DNA of 64,000 nucleotides, taken from contig NC_019864.2 in assembly GCF_002234675.1 (NCBI RefSeq), positions 11,983,582-12,047,581 of the forward strand, in the 5' to 3' direction. The position numbers and the translations under genes were made by a program. The stretch is from Oryzias latipes. Taxonomy: Eukaryota > Chordata > Actinopteri > Beloniformes > Adrianichthyidae. Below the pieces are notes generated by a model, which saw only the letters and a program-made list of their open reading frames with translations, was not told the origin of the DNA and did no database searches. Positions 1 through 11,142 of the stretch are shown piece by piece; within the stretch, counting starts at the first letter, position 1, and each line of letters begins with the position of its first letter.

Positions 1-190
1 TTTGTTGATGCATTAGCAACCATTATAATAATAAAAGGTTTATTAAATTACTTAGTTAAGACATTTACAAACATTATTATTAGGATGTTTTTAAGATGAT
101 ACATTTATTGGCATTATAGATGCCTAACCAATGCTTGGTAATGCGTTAACAAAGATTGTTAAGGAATCTTAATATAAAGTGTTACCCAAC
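1..190. repeat. AT-rich dispersed repeat, right end
   Basis: The segment is made of short TTAA/TTAAC-rich words and ends with ATAAAGTGTTACC near position 178. This terminal word is familiar from dispersed AT-rich repeats of fish genomes. The other end lies outside the window, so class and length cannot be given. Confidence 0.4.
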
Positions 191-1849
191 TTTTTAGTAA
201 ACTTCTAATTAGTTTGGGGTTCATGATAAATTCAGCACGTTTTTTTTACTTCAGATGCAGTGGAAGGGATAGACACATGCACCTGTGTAGGGGTTGATGC
301 AGGTTGGGTTGTCTGGTCCTTTAAAGGGTCGTAGAGAGGAGTGGCTGGTTAGAGGAGCAGGTGTGTCTTGCAGTCCCCTTGAAACTTGTTGAAATAGAAC
401 ACACAGATGTCATACAGTATTCGTAAGATTTATATAAGTTGCACTTATATGACGTACGAGGGATGATGTCCTTATGCCACATTCTAGTCGTTGGTAAAGC
501 ATTAGTCACAACTACCTAGGTCCAGGCTGTCTGCTGGTAAATAATTAGCAGACCTGTACGGGGCACGCCGGTGAACAGCACTTATTGGCCCTTAGTGTAG
601 TCCACCAGTTTGAATGTTGCTTGCCGCAAAAAATGTGCATGAGAGCAGTGACTAAGCCATAAGTTGTTGAACCAGCTAAATATATCTAATACCAGCTTGT
701 TTGTCTTCATTTCTAATTAAAATGATTTAATTAAAACACAACAAACCTAATACTGTATTCAGCACTTTCACAGCACAGGTTTATCTAATTCATGTGAAAT
801 GTTTAAACGTGAAATTTCTCTTTAAAACCATCTGACATCGAGTTCTGCAGAAAACTATTCTCTATTTAGTCAAAAGCCACCTGTGTAAGCTGCAACCCAA
901 CTGAGGCTCACAAAAGCTAATGGACAGACAGATGCAGTTGACATTTCAATATTGACTGGTGGCTACTGCAAGGCACCAAAGTATTATGGCCACAGGAGAA
1001 CTGGGGGAAATTCATCAGAGTGCAGGTGATAAAAGACAGTGACAAACATTGTGACATATATGCTAAAGGTCATGAGTGACGCTTAGCACAAACTCCAACT
1101 CATCAACTAGTAGAGTGAGCCAATTCCTTATCTCCTCCTCCAGCTCAAAGAAAAAGACCAGCAGGACAAAGACTGGCTAAATGTCACATCTGCCCTGCCA
1201 GTGCATGCTGATGGAGAGTGCTGACAGCTCTGTGGTGCCACTGGCTGCCACAGTTTTGCCAGTGTTTTTAGAAGTGCACATTTCAGGACACAATAGTTGC
1301 TGTCATATCATCACCTAAGCGCCTCATTTTCAGCAAGACAGCAGGGCCCACTGCTGCTATTTCCAAGGGGGTCTGTGTCCGTGTGTTTTTGACAACGTTA
1401 CAGAACAAAATCAGACCTTTCCTGCACACATTTGTGATCACTGAGCTACACACTGCACTTGTCTTTGTTTTTTTTTTCTTTGACAGAAACCCTTTAAAGT
1501 GCTGTGCTTTGTTGTCTCTTGTTTGCTTGGAGTCTATTTCTGGTTTTAGCCAACACGGAGTAGGAAGAAAGCTGCAAAACTTTACACAGAATATTCAATG
1601 ACAAACTGTAAGTAGTGAAGGGTGTGACCACACAGAAGTGGCAACTCAAAAACACCACAGACACTTTTTCCTTTTTGAGTAGACTTCTTGGCGATTGCTG
1701 TCTAAAACCTGTGAGGTGCATCACGCATGTATTTTTGTCATGCCTTTCTTTTTATATGAAGGGCAATATCACTTTCTTCAAATTTACAGGGAGATTGTTT
1801 GAAAGCCACCGGACGATAAGAAAAAAACCCTGAAAAACGCAACAGTCAT
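191..1849. other. unassigned DNA, no gene seen
   Basis: No open frame here looks like a protein family, and no repeat boundary is clear. Short frames around 1383-1833 run over each other on both strands and have no domain-like composition. The text from about 850 to 1330 is of balanced composition and could be single-copy host sequence. Confidence 0.4.
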
Positions 1850-2420
1850 TGAGGAATTATGCGTCATCATTGACATTTGCAGAACATTTTTATCGAGCTG
1901 TGTTCATTATCTGGTGAATTACTCCCTTTTTAGCACCTAATCAGCCCGCCGCGGATTAGCTTCAGCTCATGTAAAATTTATTTTATGCTTCAGCTCCCAT
2001 GGAAGCAGGCCATGAAATACCACTCAGACCTGGGAATGTGCCAGAGGCATGCAAATAAATGACACTTAAGATGGCCTCAGTCTTAAATAGAGTATCATTA
2101 CAAATAATAACCAATTTTGGGGGAATTCCACCAAATTTCACATTAGTGTATTTGCAATTCCTTCCCTTTGAAGCACAAGACCTGTGGCTGACCTTCAGCC
2201 AGCATGAGAATTAAGTTTTGGAAAGCCCTATTCATACTGAGAAGAGCACGTCATTAATATGCTAATTTTTGCCAAAGCTTTCCTGCTACTCATTGAAAAA
2301 AGAAGAACTTTAACCTTTCATGACATCCAGCCAAAAGAAAGAGTCAAGCTGAGCTATTTTTAAAACGCTGTTTAATCACAATTACCCATTGCTCCTTAGA
2401 AAGCTGGAAGACATTACCAT
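1850..2420. promoter_or_regulatory. candidate conserved noncoding element
   Basis: This block has balanced composition, no repeats and no open frame. It holds a cluster of homeodomain-type words: CCTAATCAG and GGATTAGC about 20 bp apart near 1940-1960, and TCATTAATATGCTAAT, a POU/Hox-like word, near 2251-2267. Dense homeodomain sites in repeat-free DNA are typical of vertebrate developmental enhancers. This is inference from composition only; conservation could not be tested. Confidence 0.25.
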
Positions 2421-5400
2421 GAGATGTAAAGCTGAGGTGTGGACCATTACCAAACACAAAATGGAACTTGGAATTTAAAAATAATTGAAAACATGACTAA
2501 CATTAAGAGCAATTAAAAAAATAATCCAAAGGGGATTTCTAAAATATAAAGGTTTATTAAGACTAAGGATTTTAGCTCAAGTTTGACTTTAGCACACAAT
2601 GCTAATTTTTTTGACAAGAAAAAAAAAGGTATATTGGCATTTTGGACACACAAGCATTCAGTTCAGTATGTCACTACTGGCCTAATTTGTTAAGTTTCGA
2701 CTCCTTAATGAGTGCGATCTTAAACCTAAATGCTTCTCTGTCTTAAAACCAAAAGCTTTGCCTGTTTATTATTTGGTGCAGAAATCACAGTGTACGGTTT
2801 GCCTGCTGTAGTGACAAATAAAAATGCAAAACTGTAGATCAAGCTGCCAAGCAGTGAAGAAAAAAAATTCCAAAGGCCAGAAGCTGCAAAAACTTGTGAG
2901 AACTCCAAGCGTGTTAATCCATTTACATAACCGTCTTTGCAAAATCCCATAGTTTTAGGGATTATTAGTAAAATCTACAAACTGTATGTATTAATCCACC
3001 TCACTAGACAGTCAAGCTGACAATATGTGAGCTTATCAAAGAAGAAAAACTGGTAGTCTATGTTTCTTGTTCAAATTAAATTCCCTTCAGATATTCCCTG
3101 TAGCTCTGAGATTAATTTGCTGTTCTGAATGACTGATCTAACAGGAGAAAACATTAAATTCTAAGTAAGGGTAGAAATACTGTTTCATGAAAGAAAAATA
3201 TGCCGTGAAAAATAAGCGTTTGACGCGTTGATGTATTTTGTCACTAATAAAAGCCTATATATAGTGAGATTTATAAATTAAACAAAAATTACCAGCGTAT
3301 TTCTCTAGTTTTTACATTTTTTAATGTATTAAATGTGACATTATAAATGGATAGAATGGGACAGAAATGGAAGAATTTACATAATGTCATAAGAGCTGTT
3401 AAATCATTTTAATTTTAAACTTCTAATCTTCTGGCGCAAAAAGACTGAGCTTCTATCAAAGTAAAAAATAAATGTACACCCTGTAAATAAAGCACTACAC
3501 TTCTCAGTGTTTCCTGCTTGTGTCTCATATTTGTCTCAAATGAACCTTTCATGGCAAAATTTAAGTTAAAAACGAGCAAGGGAGCTGGTTTGATGAACAA
3601 GGAGGGAAACATCTGTAGCTATAGTTTAAACATATTTATCTAATGAATACTCGTAAAGTCAATCATGGCTCTATTTGATAATTCATGTGGGGATAAACGA
3701 AGGAGATGATAAAACAACATTTTAGATGCTTCCTCTCTGCTCTTCAAAGTGGATCTTGTAGGAGGACAGAGTAGTGAGTGACTGATGGCACAGCAGTGTT
3801 GCTGGTGATGGAGGAGGACATGTGTGGAGATGGGAAAAAGTGTTGTGATTTTATTTTTGGTGTCTAAAAATAAAGTTTCTAGTCGAAGGTGTCTATCTTT
3901 TGAGACTTCTCCGACACGCTCATTTTTAAACAGTCCAATTTCAACAATTTTAACAAAGACAATCGTTGCTATCTAGCAATAAATTTATTCCAACTTTCGC
4001 TGTACCTTAACTTAGCCATGACTGCATTTAATGCTGCTCTTTTCTATAATCTGCTTTTACTGATGCTCTCTCAGCTCTTCCTGAAGCAAATCTAGGATAT
4101 AAATAGGAAGGCCTAAAGTAGCTCACAGAAATTAAAACCAGTGTGAAAAATCATCACAAACTTGGAACTCCACTGAAAAAATTAACACACGAAAACAATT
4201 TCAAAAGATCGTGTTTAGACAGACTGGAGTTTTTAAACAAGCTGTCACTTCAATGGTTTTGTTCTGCAATACTCTATGAGATACTTTAAAAGAAATCCAG
4301 ACTCTAAAAATCTCCAGACAATCTACTGGAGACAAAATATCCTCAGCAAAGAATTAATATCAAAGAAATGTTTAAACATTTACTGATATTGACTGACTCA
4401 GTGGGTCCTGCACACATCATATCCTAATATTGGCCTTTGTCTCAACACTTACCCGCTAGGTGTTTTAACAGTAGTTTCAAAAGTTATTCTGCACTGCACT
4501 GAACCTTCTACCACAAACACATGAAAACAAAACTCTCAATATTCAGAGTGAAGTGACTTTATATGCAACCAACATTTTACTTTCAAAATACAGATTTCCA
4601 TGAGCCCCTGTTTTTGTTGTGATTTACTATATTTTGTATTCATGACAACAATGTGTAAGGTGGGTAGATTTTAATTGAGCTTCATTCATATTTAGGGGTG
4701 ACCAGGTTTCTGATGGCATGTGGGTGATCCAGCTCCGAACTACTTTGTCCTGCTCAAATTCCATTTTTAAAACATTGCTGAGGAGGGTAGAGTTGACTCT
4801 GGTCAATGTGCCTGGTCCACTTCAAATTTCAGCTTTGCCATGCAGAACCCAAAGGGTGATGTCAGAGATTATTGCTACAGCTTATCTCCAGGAGTAATAC
4901 TTTTTTAATGCCTTGGTTAACTACTCTCTATTTTATAGTATTGAGGTCTACACAAAAAAGATCCCCTATTAGTGTTCAGATCTTAAACCAGCCCAGCACA
5001 TCCACAGATTCATCTGAGGCCACTGAGTATGAATTAGGATCAAGGGCACCACAGATGGGGGACAAGAGTGGTATTAGATCTATTAGATCCAGTACTTGCC
5101 CATCGGCCTTTAGTCACACGTCTATGCCACAAACCATTAAGGCCTTACTTCCTGAGATGATTCATCAAAATGAATGACTAATTAGCATTTCATCTTGAAT
5201 TTCACATTTATCATGATCCTTTTGGACATGGATCCCTCTGTCCAGTTCTCACTTTATGGCTTCTGTGTGGAGGATATTAACATATTTTATTATGGCATTT
5301 AAGCTTTTAGCAAGATCTACTTGAATAAAGCCAAAGCACTAATCCCTTCCTTAACAACTGTCATGTGGTTGCAGTTACATTTGGAACGTGGTTGTATGGA

Positions 5401-6644
5401 TTCAACTTTAGACTCCAAGTACTTCTGCAAATATAGGGCATGACTGCTGTCATGACAGGACACTTAGCTTGTACATTAGCAAGGATGGATTCTGTAAGTG
5501 GTCAGAAATTCTCAGATGAACAAATACATTAAGGGAGCTTTTAAGAGTTGATGACCCCCTCCCCATTACAGGCCTTGAAGAACCAAGAACTGGAATACTT
5601 TCAGGTGATCATTGACCTTTTTGCAACCTCTACTTGTTTGCTCAAACTAAACATGTTCTGTAACATCCAACATAGTTGCCACTGTTTAAAGCCAGACTCT
5701 CTTGCTTAAAAAGCAATGGGACAAACAAAAAAATATGCTTCATGTTTAAATTATTAAACTATGATTTGTGGTTAAGTTCAAGATGAATATTATTTCTGCA
5801 GTCACCCACACAACAGCAGAAGCTGAAACAGTTCAACTGGTTCTGCAAAATTAGGACATAAGAAAAATACAAGCAGTAGTTTTGGCAACTAATGAATCCA
5901 ATACATTTTTTGATAGTAGGATAGTAGAAATGTAAATAATCTGTAACAATAATAGCCACAATAAAGTAAACATTTTAGTCTCCTGGCAGTGAACCATGGT
6001 TATTGTTGTTTGTAAGATTAAAGCAATTACTAAATAAGGTGTGTCATTAGGGGCAGCAATGTTTCAAAGGAATGAAAGAAGAAACGATAGTATAACAGGT
6101 ATAGGAAAAAACAGAACAAAGGAATGGGACAAATGTTTCTAAGAAGACACAGTAAAAGAATCTGGAATGCAGAACAATCAGATAGAACTAAATCCTAAAA
6201 GATACCTGAAGACCACTCTTTTGGCTGTGTTCTTTCCTGACTTGGTTCACCTGGCTGCACTTGCAAATGAGGACAATCTGCCAATTAAAGGAAGAACTGT
6301 TAAGCCTCACTCTGTCAGCCAGTCAGAGCCCAGTTTCTGTTCCTGAACTGGTAGTGCCATAACATCTGCAATATATTTTTTAAAGTAATACTCATGAAAA
6401 AAAATCAATTTCAAAATACTCACCTTTCTCAAGTGTCTTGGATTAACCCAGAATAACTTGTTAAATTTCTATACATTTTTGAACTGGTGGATTAGTTTAA
6501 GCTCTGAGGTTGCTTTGACCATTGCCTGAGCAAAGCTTTAGCAGAAAAGGACTTTTTCTCTTATCCCTACCAGCTTCCTGCAAAACCATTAACTTTCTCT
6601 GACTTTGATCTTGTTAACAACCCACTCCAATAAAATCTATGTTT
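2421..6644. other. unassigned DNA, no gene seen
   Basis: AT-rich intergenic or intronic sequence. The longest frame (about 4872-5177, plus) begins at a non-ATG codon, has no recognisable motif and shows no splice context. I see no element ends, tRNA or other RNA gene. Confidence 0.4.
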
Positions 6645-7183
6645 TTAACAAGTTCTTGAGGTATTTTTCTCATGGAAGACATAAATAAACAAATAGGCAT
6701 TTCTGAATATTTCTTTATTCAGGAATGAAAAAATGCTGTTTGAAAAAGCCAGTAGCAGTGACTCAGCTGCTACAATCGACAGGCCACAAGCTCCATGCTC
6801 TGCTCCATTCTGATTAATCCACTTGTAGACGACTGCGATATCCAACGCAACGTTGGGAGTGGGGCCATCTGGAACCCACAAGACAATGAGCTGAACTTTT
6901 TTTCCAAGGTTTTTCCATTTTCACTGGTGTCCATGGCAGACATGAAATCATGTCCACCTTTGTCATAGGAGGGATAACTTGTAAATGTAAGGGGGGGGGG
7001 GCATCTATACCCCACAAGATAGAACAAGGTTAAATCCATGTACATCTTTTTTTTCTCTTCTGACCTGGCATCTGCTGGCTCAAAACTGTAAGGCTGGACA
7101 ACTCCAATATTGCTCACCATTTTTGTTCCACTAATGTTAGGTTGGGGTTGTAAGTGGCTGTAAGCCAGCGGGAGAAATGTCAA
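6645..7183 (-). other. unresolved open segment, possible transposon gene relic
   Basis: On the minus strand an ATG near 7123 opens MVSNIGVVQPYSFEPADARS, followed by a lysine-rich stretch. The phrase QPYxFEP is one I associate with N-termini of fish repeat-associated proteins annotated as P2X7-intracellular-domain-like, but the match is only about seven residues. The remaining open frame to 6645 has no motif I recognise. A run of guanines at about 6990-7001 interrupts the region. It may be a decayed fragment of a multicopy gene or chance. Confidence 0.18.
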
Positions 7184-8422
7184 ACTTTTTATTTGTGTTT
7201 ACTTGATTCTTATTCAAGACATTTTGATAAGAGTGACTGTTAATACAGACTATAGATTGTTTTTTTTGTTTGTTTGTTTTTTACATTTTTGATTGGTGGG
7301 ATTGCTTGTGATCTTTATCAAGAGAAAAAAAATAATACTTTGACTGAACCAAAGTTGAATATCCCTGCTCTATGGAAAACAGCCTCAGTGACAGTCATAG
7401 GTGTAAAGCAAAAATGTTATATATTTTTTGAGTTTAGGCAAGTGTTACATCTGTTTGTTTTGATTTTAAGTGTATCTTTTTCTTTTACTGCTGTGTATAT
7501 TGATATTTCAATGTGGGATATGAAAAAATAAATATTGATCATATAACAAGATAACTCCTCAATAAGTGAAAAAACAAACAAATGAACAGATAAGTTCAAG
7601 TACCTGTAAACAGGTTATTAGAGTATCTACCTATGCACCAAAAATGTCAACAAATAAAAGCAAAAGCAGCACAAAAACAGCTAGTAAAAACTATTTACCT
7701 TTTTATGTTTGTTGGGTTGCAAAATGACCAAAACAGGCGCGTTTCACCTTCGTGAAACAGAGTGGTTCGACACTATGTTTCGGGGCGTGTGTCAACTAGC
7801 GCAGATCACGTGGTTAATGACGTATGAAGCGCCAAATGGATTCCTTGCCTGATCCAGGGTTCAGATGTCACTTGTGTTTGAACAGTTGGGCGCTCTACTC
7901 TCTGTAAATATGAAATGAATCACAAACGTTTCCCGCCCAATTCTATTGTTTCCCCTGTATTGGAATCAGCGTCAGTTCATTGCACTTTACCATGACTCCT
8001 GGTAAAAAAAAAAACATACTGTGGCTCTGAATCGTTTCAACTCGGTTTCTCTTAATAAGATAATAGATGATGATCGTCATTGAAGAAGAAAATACTTCTA
8101 TCGATTTATAATAGCAGGTTGTCATGGGCACATTAGAGATAGCCAAAAGGTAAAGTCAATGGTATCTACATATGAAGGCTTTGAGTTCAAGACCAGCATT
8201 CTACATTATTTATTTGCCTTGCATTTATTTTCTTCATGTCTGTGTGTTTTGGTGTGTCAAGCACTTCTCACAGAAAACGTCACACGTTGTGTTATTTTAC
8301 GTTTTTTTGTATAATCATTATCGACATTGTTTTGTTTTACGTGTTTTCATCATCATTTCCACATTGAAGTGTTGCAAGGAGCTGAGTTGAAGCACATGTT
8401 GATATACGTCCAGTCCGCCATC
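7184..8422. other. unassigned DNA with a CpG-richer block
   Basis: A T/TG-rich tract lies at 7258-7282. Between about 7735 and 7910 the sequence is richer in CpG than its surroundings and contains a cacgtg-like word, resembling the promoter-side part of fish DNA transposons, but no terminal repeats were located. Nothing else is supported. Confidence 0.3.
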
Positions 8423-8625
8423 AGGGTTTTTTCCAGAAAGCAGGTTATGCTAGCTCCTACGGTAAGTTTGAGGCTAAGGAAGTTGATAACCTCAGCTTTC
8501 GGTTCCAGAAATGGAGGTATGTTTCAGGGTATGTCAAGTTGCCATAGTAACTCATGCTCTGAACAAAACCTGGTCTGGAGCAGGTTTAGTTGAAGGTTGG
8601 TTTGTTTTCAGAGAGGTGAAGCATC

Positions 8626-8691
8626 ATGGCGTGTCCATTTAAAGATGATTTAGTGGATGAAGAAGCCCAGATAATACATTTTTCACCATGA
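8626..8691 (+). pseudogene. Harbinger nuclease 5' coding fragment (left arm)
   Basis: After TTTGTTTTCAG, a possible splice acceptor, an ATG opens MACPFKDDLVDEEAQII and the frame closes at a TGA after 21 codons. N-termini beginning MACPF followed by acidic residues and DEGAxI are typical of HARBI1-type transposases, the DDE nucleases that move PIF/Harbinger elements. Only the first exon's beginning survives. The catalytic domain is absent and the following sequence is unrelated AT-rich DNA. The same fragment is present inverted in the right arm. Confidence 0.5.
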
Positions 8692-8762
8692 GAGGGGGAT
8701 AAGACCACATATGGATGTTGGAAAAAATAAAAACTTTTTTACTTTGATCTAACTTAATTATT

Positions 8763-9131
8763 TGCTTAAGTTAAGATGAATCATTTTTTTAGTTAAGTCA
8801 GTTTAAAAATAACACGTAGTTTTCAGACAGTTATTTTACTTTCATTCAAATTAATTCAATTAAGTAGCTGTAACTTGGTGCTGCTGTTAGATCGGCACCG
8901 CAAGGGATTGTGGGATACCATTCCCTTTGCCTGTCTGGACGGATTTGGGTTTAAGTATGGGTTTTTGACCAAATGTGTTTAGTTGTTTAGCTGTTTTACT
9001 GTTTTGCCGAGTTTTTGTCCTACTATGCTTAAGTCTCTGCACCATAAGTGAGAGTGAAGGAGAGGCTGATGAGTTTATATAGCACTCCTACCATTGTTTT
9101 TCTGTAATGACAATGACAGAAAGTTCTTAAA
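8763..9131 (+). other. left-arm block with no counterpart in the right arm
   Basis: Between the two matching arm segments the left side holds AT-rich sequence with repeated gttaag/cttaag words (8763-8870), then a more balanced stretch with ggcaccgcaagggattgtgg near 8893-8912. The right arm has unrelated DNA at the corresponding place. No ORF of note. Confidence 0.35.
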
Positions 9132-9183
9132 TGTATGAGGGGCCGTATAAGACATTATTTATTCTGAACCATTCACATTCATA

Positions 9184-9420
9184 CATTCTTGCTCTCACAG
9201 TCATATATACTCTCTTTCGCATACATATATTCTCTTACGCATCCATATATTCTCTCTCTCACATTCATACATTCTTGCTCTCACAGTCATATATACTCTC
9301 TTTCGCATACATATATTCTCACTTGCACATTCATATATTCTCTCTCTCGCATGCATATATATTACTTTACACATACATACATTCTCACTCTCATTGTCAC
9401 TCTTAAAAAAGAATGTATGT
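9184..9420 (+). repeat. 86 bp-period minisatellite, left copy
   Basis: The phrase cattcttgctctcacag recurs at 9184 and about 9270, giving an 86 bp unit built from shorter CATACATATATTCTC-type words. The same array lies inverted at about 14600-14935 with about one extra unit. Long open frames here are a by-product of the repeat. Confidence 0.75.
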
Positions 9421-9489
9421 ATGTGAAAGACAAGTATATATGAACGTGTGAGGAAGAGTTTATATGTGTGTGTGAGAGAGGAGAATGCA

Positions 9490-9565
9490 TGAAACGGAAG
9501 TGACTTTGGATGAAAAGGAAGGCACTTTGAATGAAAAGGAAGGCACTTTGCATGAAACGGAAGGC
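9490..9565 (+). repeat. short tandem repeat of about 22 bp
   Basis: Three to four units of the form gatgaaaaggaaggcacttt follow the minisatellite. The inverted counterpart is at about 14456-14535 on the other strand. It is part of the inverted-repeat arm. Confidence 0.65.
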
Positions 9566-9808
9566 AGATGATTTCTCGTGCTCTGATTGGACGAGAGGCC
9601 GCCACCTCCCATTTTGAACACACTCTAAACCCTATCACTTGTACTGACTCATAACTATTAAGGTTACACAACTTAAATGTCATTTTGTAGTTGATTCAAG
9701 TATCAAGCTCTATCAAGATTTTTTCAAATTTAACTTAACAGTGCTAAATATTTTAAAGCTTATTTGTATCTAGCACTCAAAAATTTTAAGATCCCTGAAG
9801 TAGCGTCA

Positions 9809-9816
9809 TGACGTCA
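9809..9816 (+). promoter_or_regulatory. CRE-type site in the cargo gene promoter
   Basis: A full palindromic cAMP-response element TGACGTCA, within the 10 bp palindrome ATGACGTCAT, sits at the start of a CpG-containing region that leads to the first splice donor at 10042. Position and composition suggest the core promoter of the SAMD3-like gene; activity is inferred. Confidence 0.45.
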
Positions 9817-11090
9817 TCACGTACTGGTGGGAGGGTCTTTCGTTTTCTCTACGTTAGCTCAGGTGGCCATGTTGGATTTGCCGAATGCGAGTATGCGACG
9901 TTTGAAATTGAAAGTCGAGCATTTTATTTTTCTGCAAAGCGTTGCGATTTCGTCCCGCTTCAAGACGCCCCAACCTCGGGTTTTTTTTCATCCGCCTCAT
10001 CGCTGATGGTGCCGTCTTGTCTTCAGCCCTGATTTAATTTGGTAAGTATCGTTCATGGTTTATTTTGAATGAATGCTTTAAGAATGCTCTTATACTACCG
10101 TAAATGTGGTTTACTGTTGTTTAAACATATGTGTGTTACGATTGTTTTAGAGCTTAATGTGGCAATGCATACATGATTAGTTTGTCATATTAGCAGACGT
10201 ATGGCGAGCCAAACCCAAATGCATTTCTGCCCGTAAGTTACGACAGTGATGAGGTTTTTTTTTTTTCAGAGGTAGAAATGATCTGTTATGCTGCAATCAC
10301 ACTAAACATGATCCGCGTGTGAAATTCGCGTTGGAGGCCTCTGTCTGTGGCTAAAGTTTGCTGCTGGACATTTGTCCAAAAATGTCACTCAAAGCCTCTA
10401 ACGGTTGTGTGGGAGGAGCTACCGCCAACAGTTTTAAGCCTGGTTGCTACATGGAAGCATTGGGTTTTTAATGCAGCTTTAAGCTTTTATAAATCACTGA
10501 TCTCCGTTATAAAAAAGGTTTTTGTAAAAATAAATTAATCAACGTGCTCGTGTTGTGTTCAGGTACCGAACTACAGAGTGTTCAGTGTTTCACCTCAGGT
10601 AGACGCCAAGGCCAGCCAGGTAACTTGTCTCCTGATCAGTTATTTGTCTAGAGCTATTTTAAAAAAACAAAAAATGCAATAGGTTGTGTAGTGCAATAAA
10701 TGTTTTTTGATCAGAATATAATTGAAACATTTTTTAACATTGAAAAATCTCTTTTGGACTTTTTCAGATACTGAACTTCAGAAACTGAACTTCAGAAAGT
10801 TAACCAGAAAGTCACCATTTCACCAGAAGAGGTGTCAGTGGGTGAGTTTTATACTTATTTAATATATTCATCCTGAACTATTACCATTATTAGATTTATA
10901 CGGTAGCATGGAAACATTTATGCACATTTTAACTAGCCAAAGGTCTAAATAGAGCTGAAATTATTTACATTTGAACTAAACATATTTAGATTGCAGGCTG
11001 AAGGTGGCACAATGGAATGGAGGTGCAAGTTGTGTTCTGTTACTTTGGCACTATGCAGTACTACATATAATACTGCAGTACTACATAGCA

Positions 11091-11142
11091 AATATTCCAA
11101 AGTGTTTCCACTGCCATGTATGTGGAAACACTTTGGAATATT
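11091..11142. repeat. perfect 21 bp hairpin in an intron of the cargo gene
   Basis: Arms 11091-11111 and 11122-11142 are perfect reverse complements around a 10 nt loop. Just upstream (11054-11089) tgcagtactacata is repeated in tandem. It could be a tiny foldback insertion or a hairpin RNA precursor; nothing here proves either. Confidence 0.7.

Noticed and set aside
4872-5177. 101-codon plus-strand open frame
   Set aside because: It starts at a non-ATG codon, has no motif and no splice or promoter context; it is expected by chance at this length.
6990-7001. Guanine run as a regulatory or structural element
   Set aside because: A single G-run cannot form an intramolecular quadruplex, and length may vary by sequencing.
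9131-9683. Long open frames on both strands with repeated YILS and YIYS words
   Set aside because: They are the translation of the 86 bp minisatellite and are open in several frames at once.
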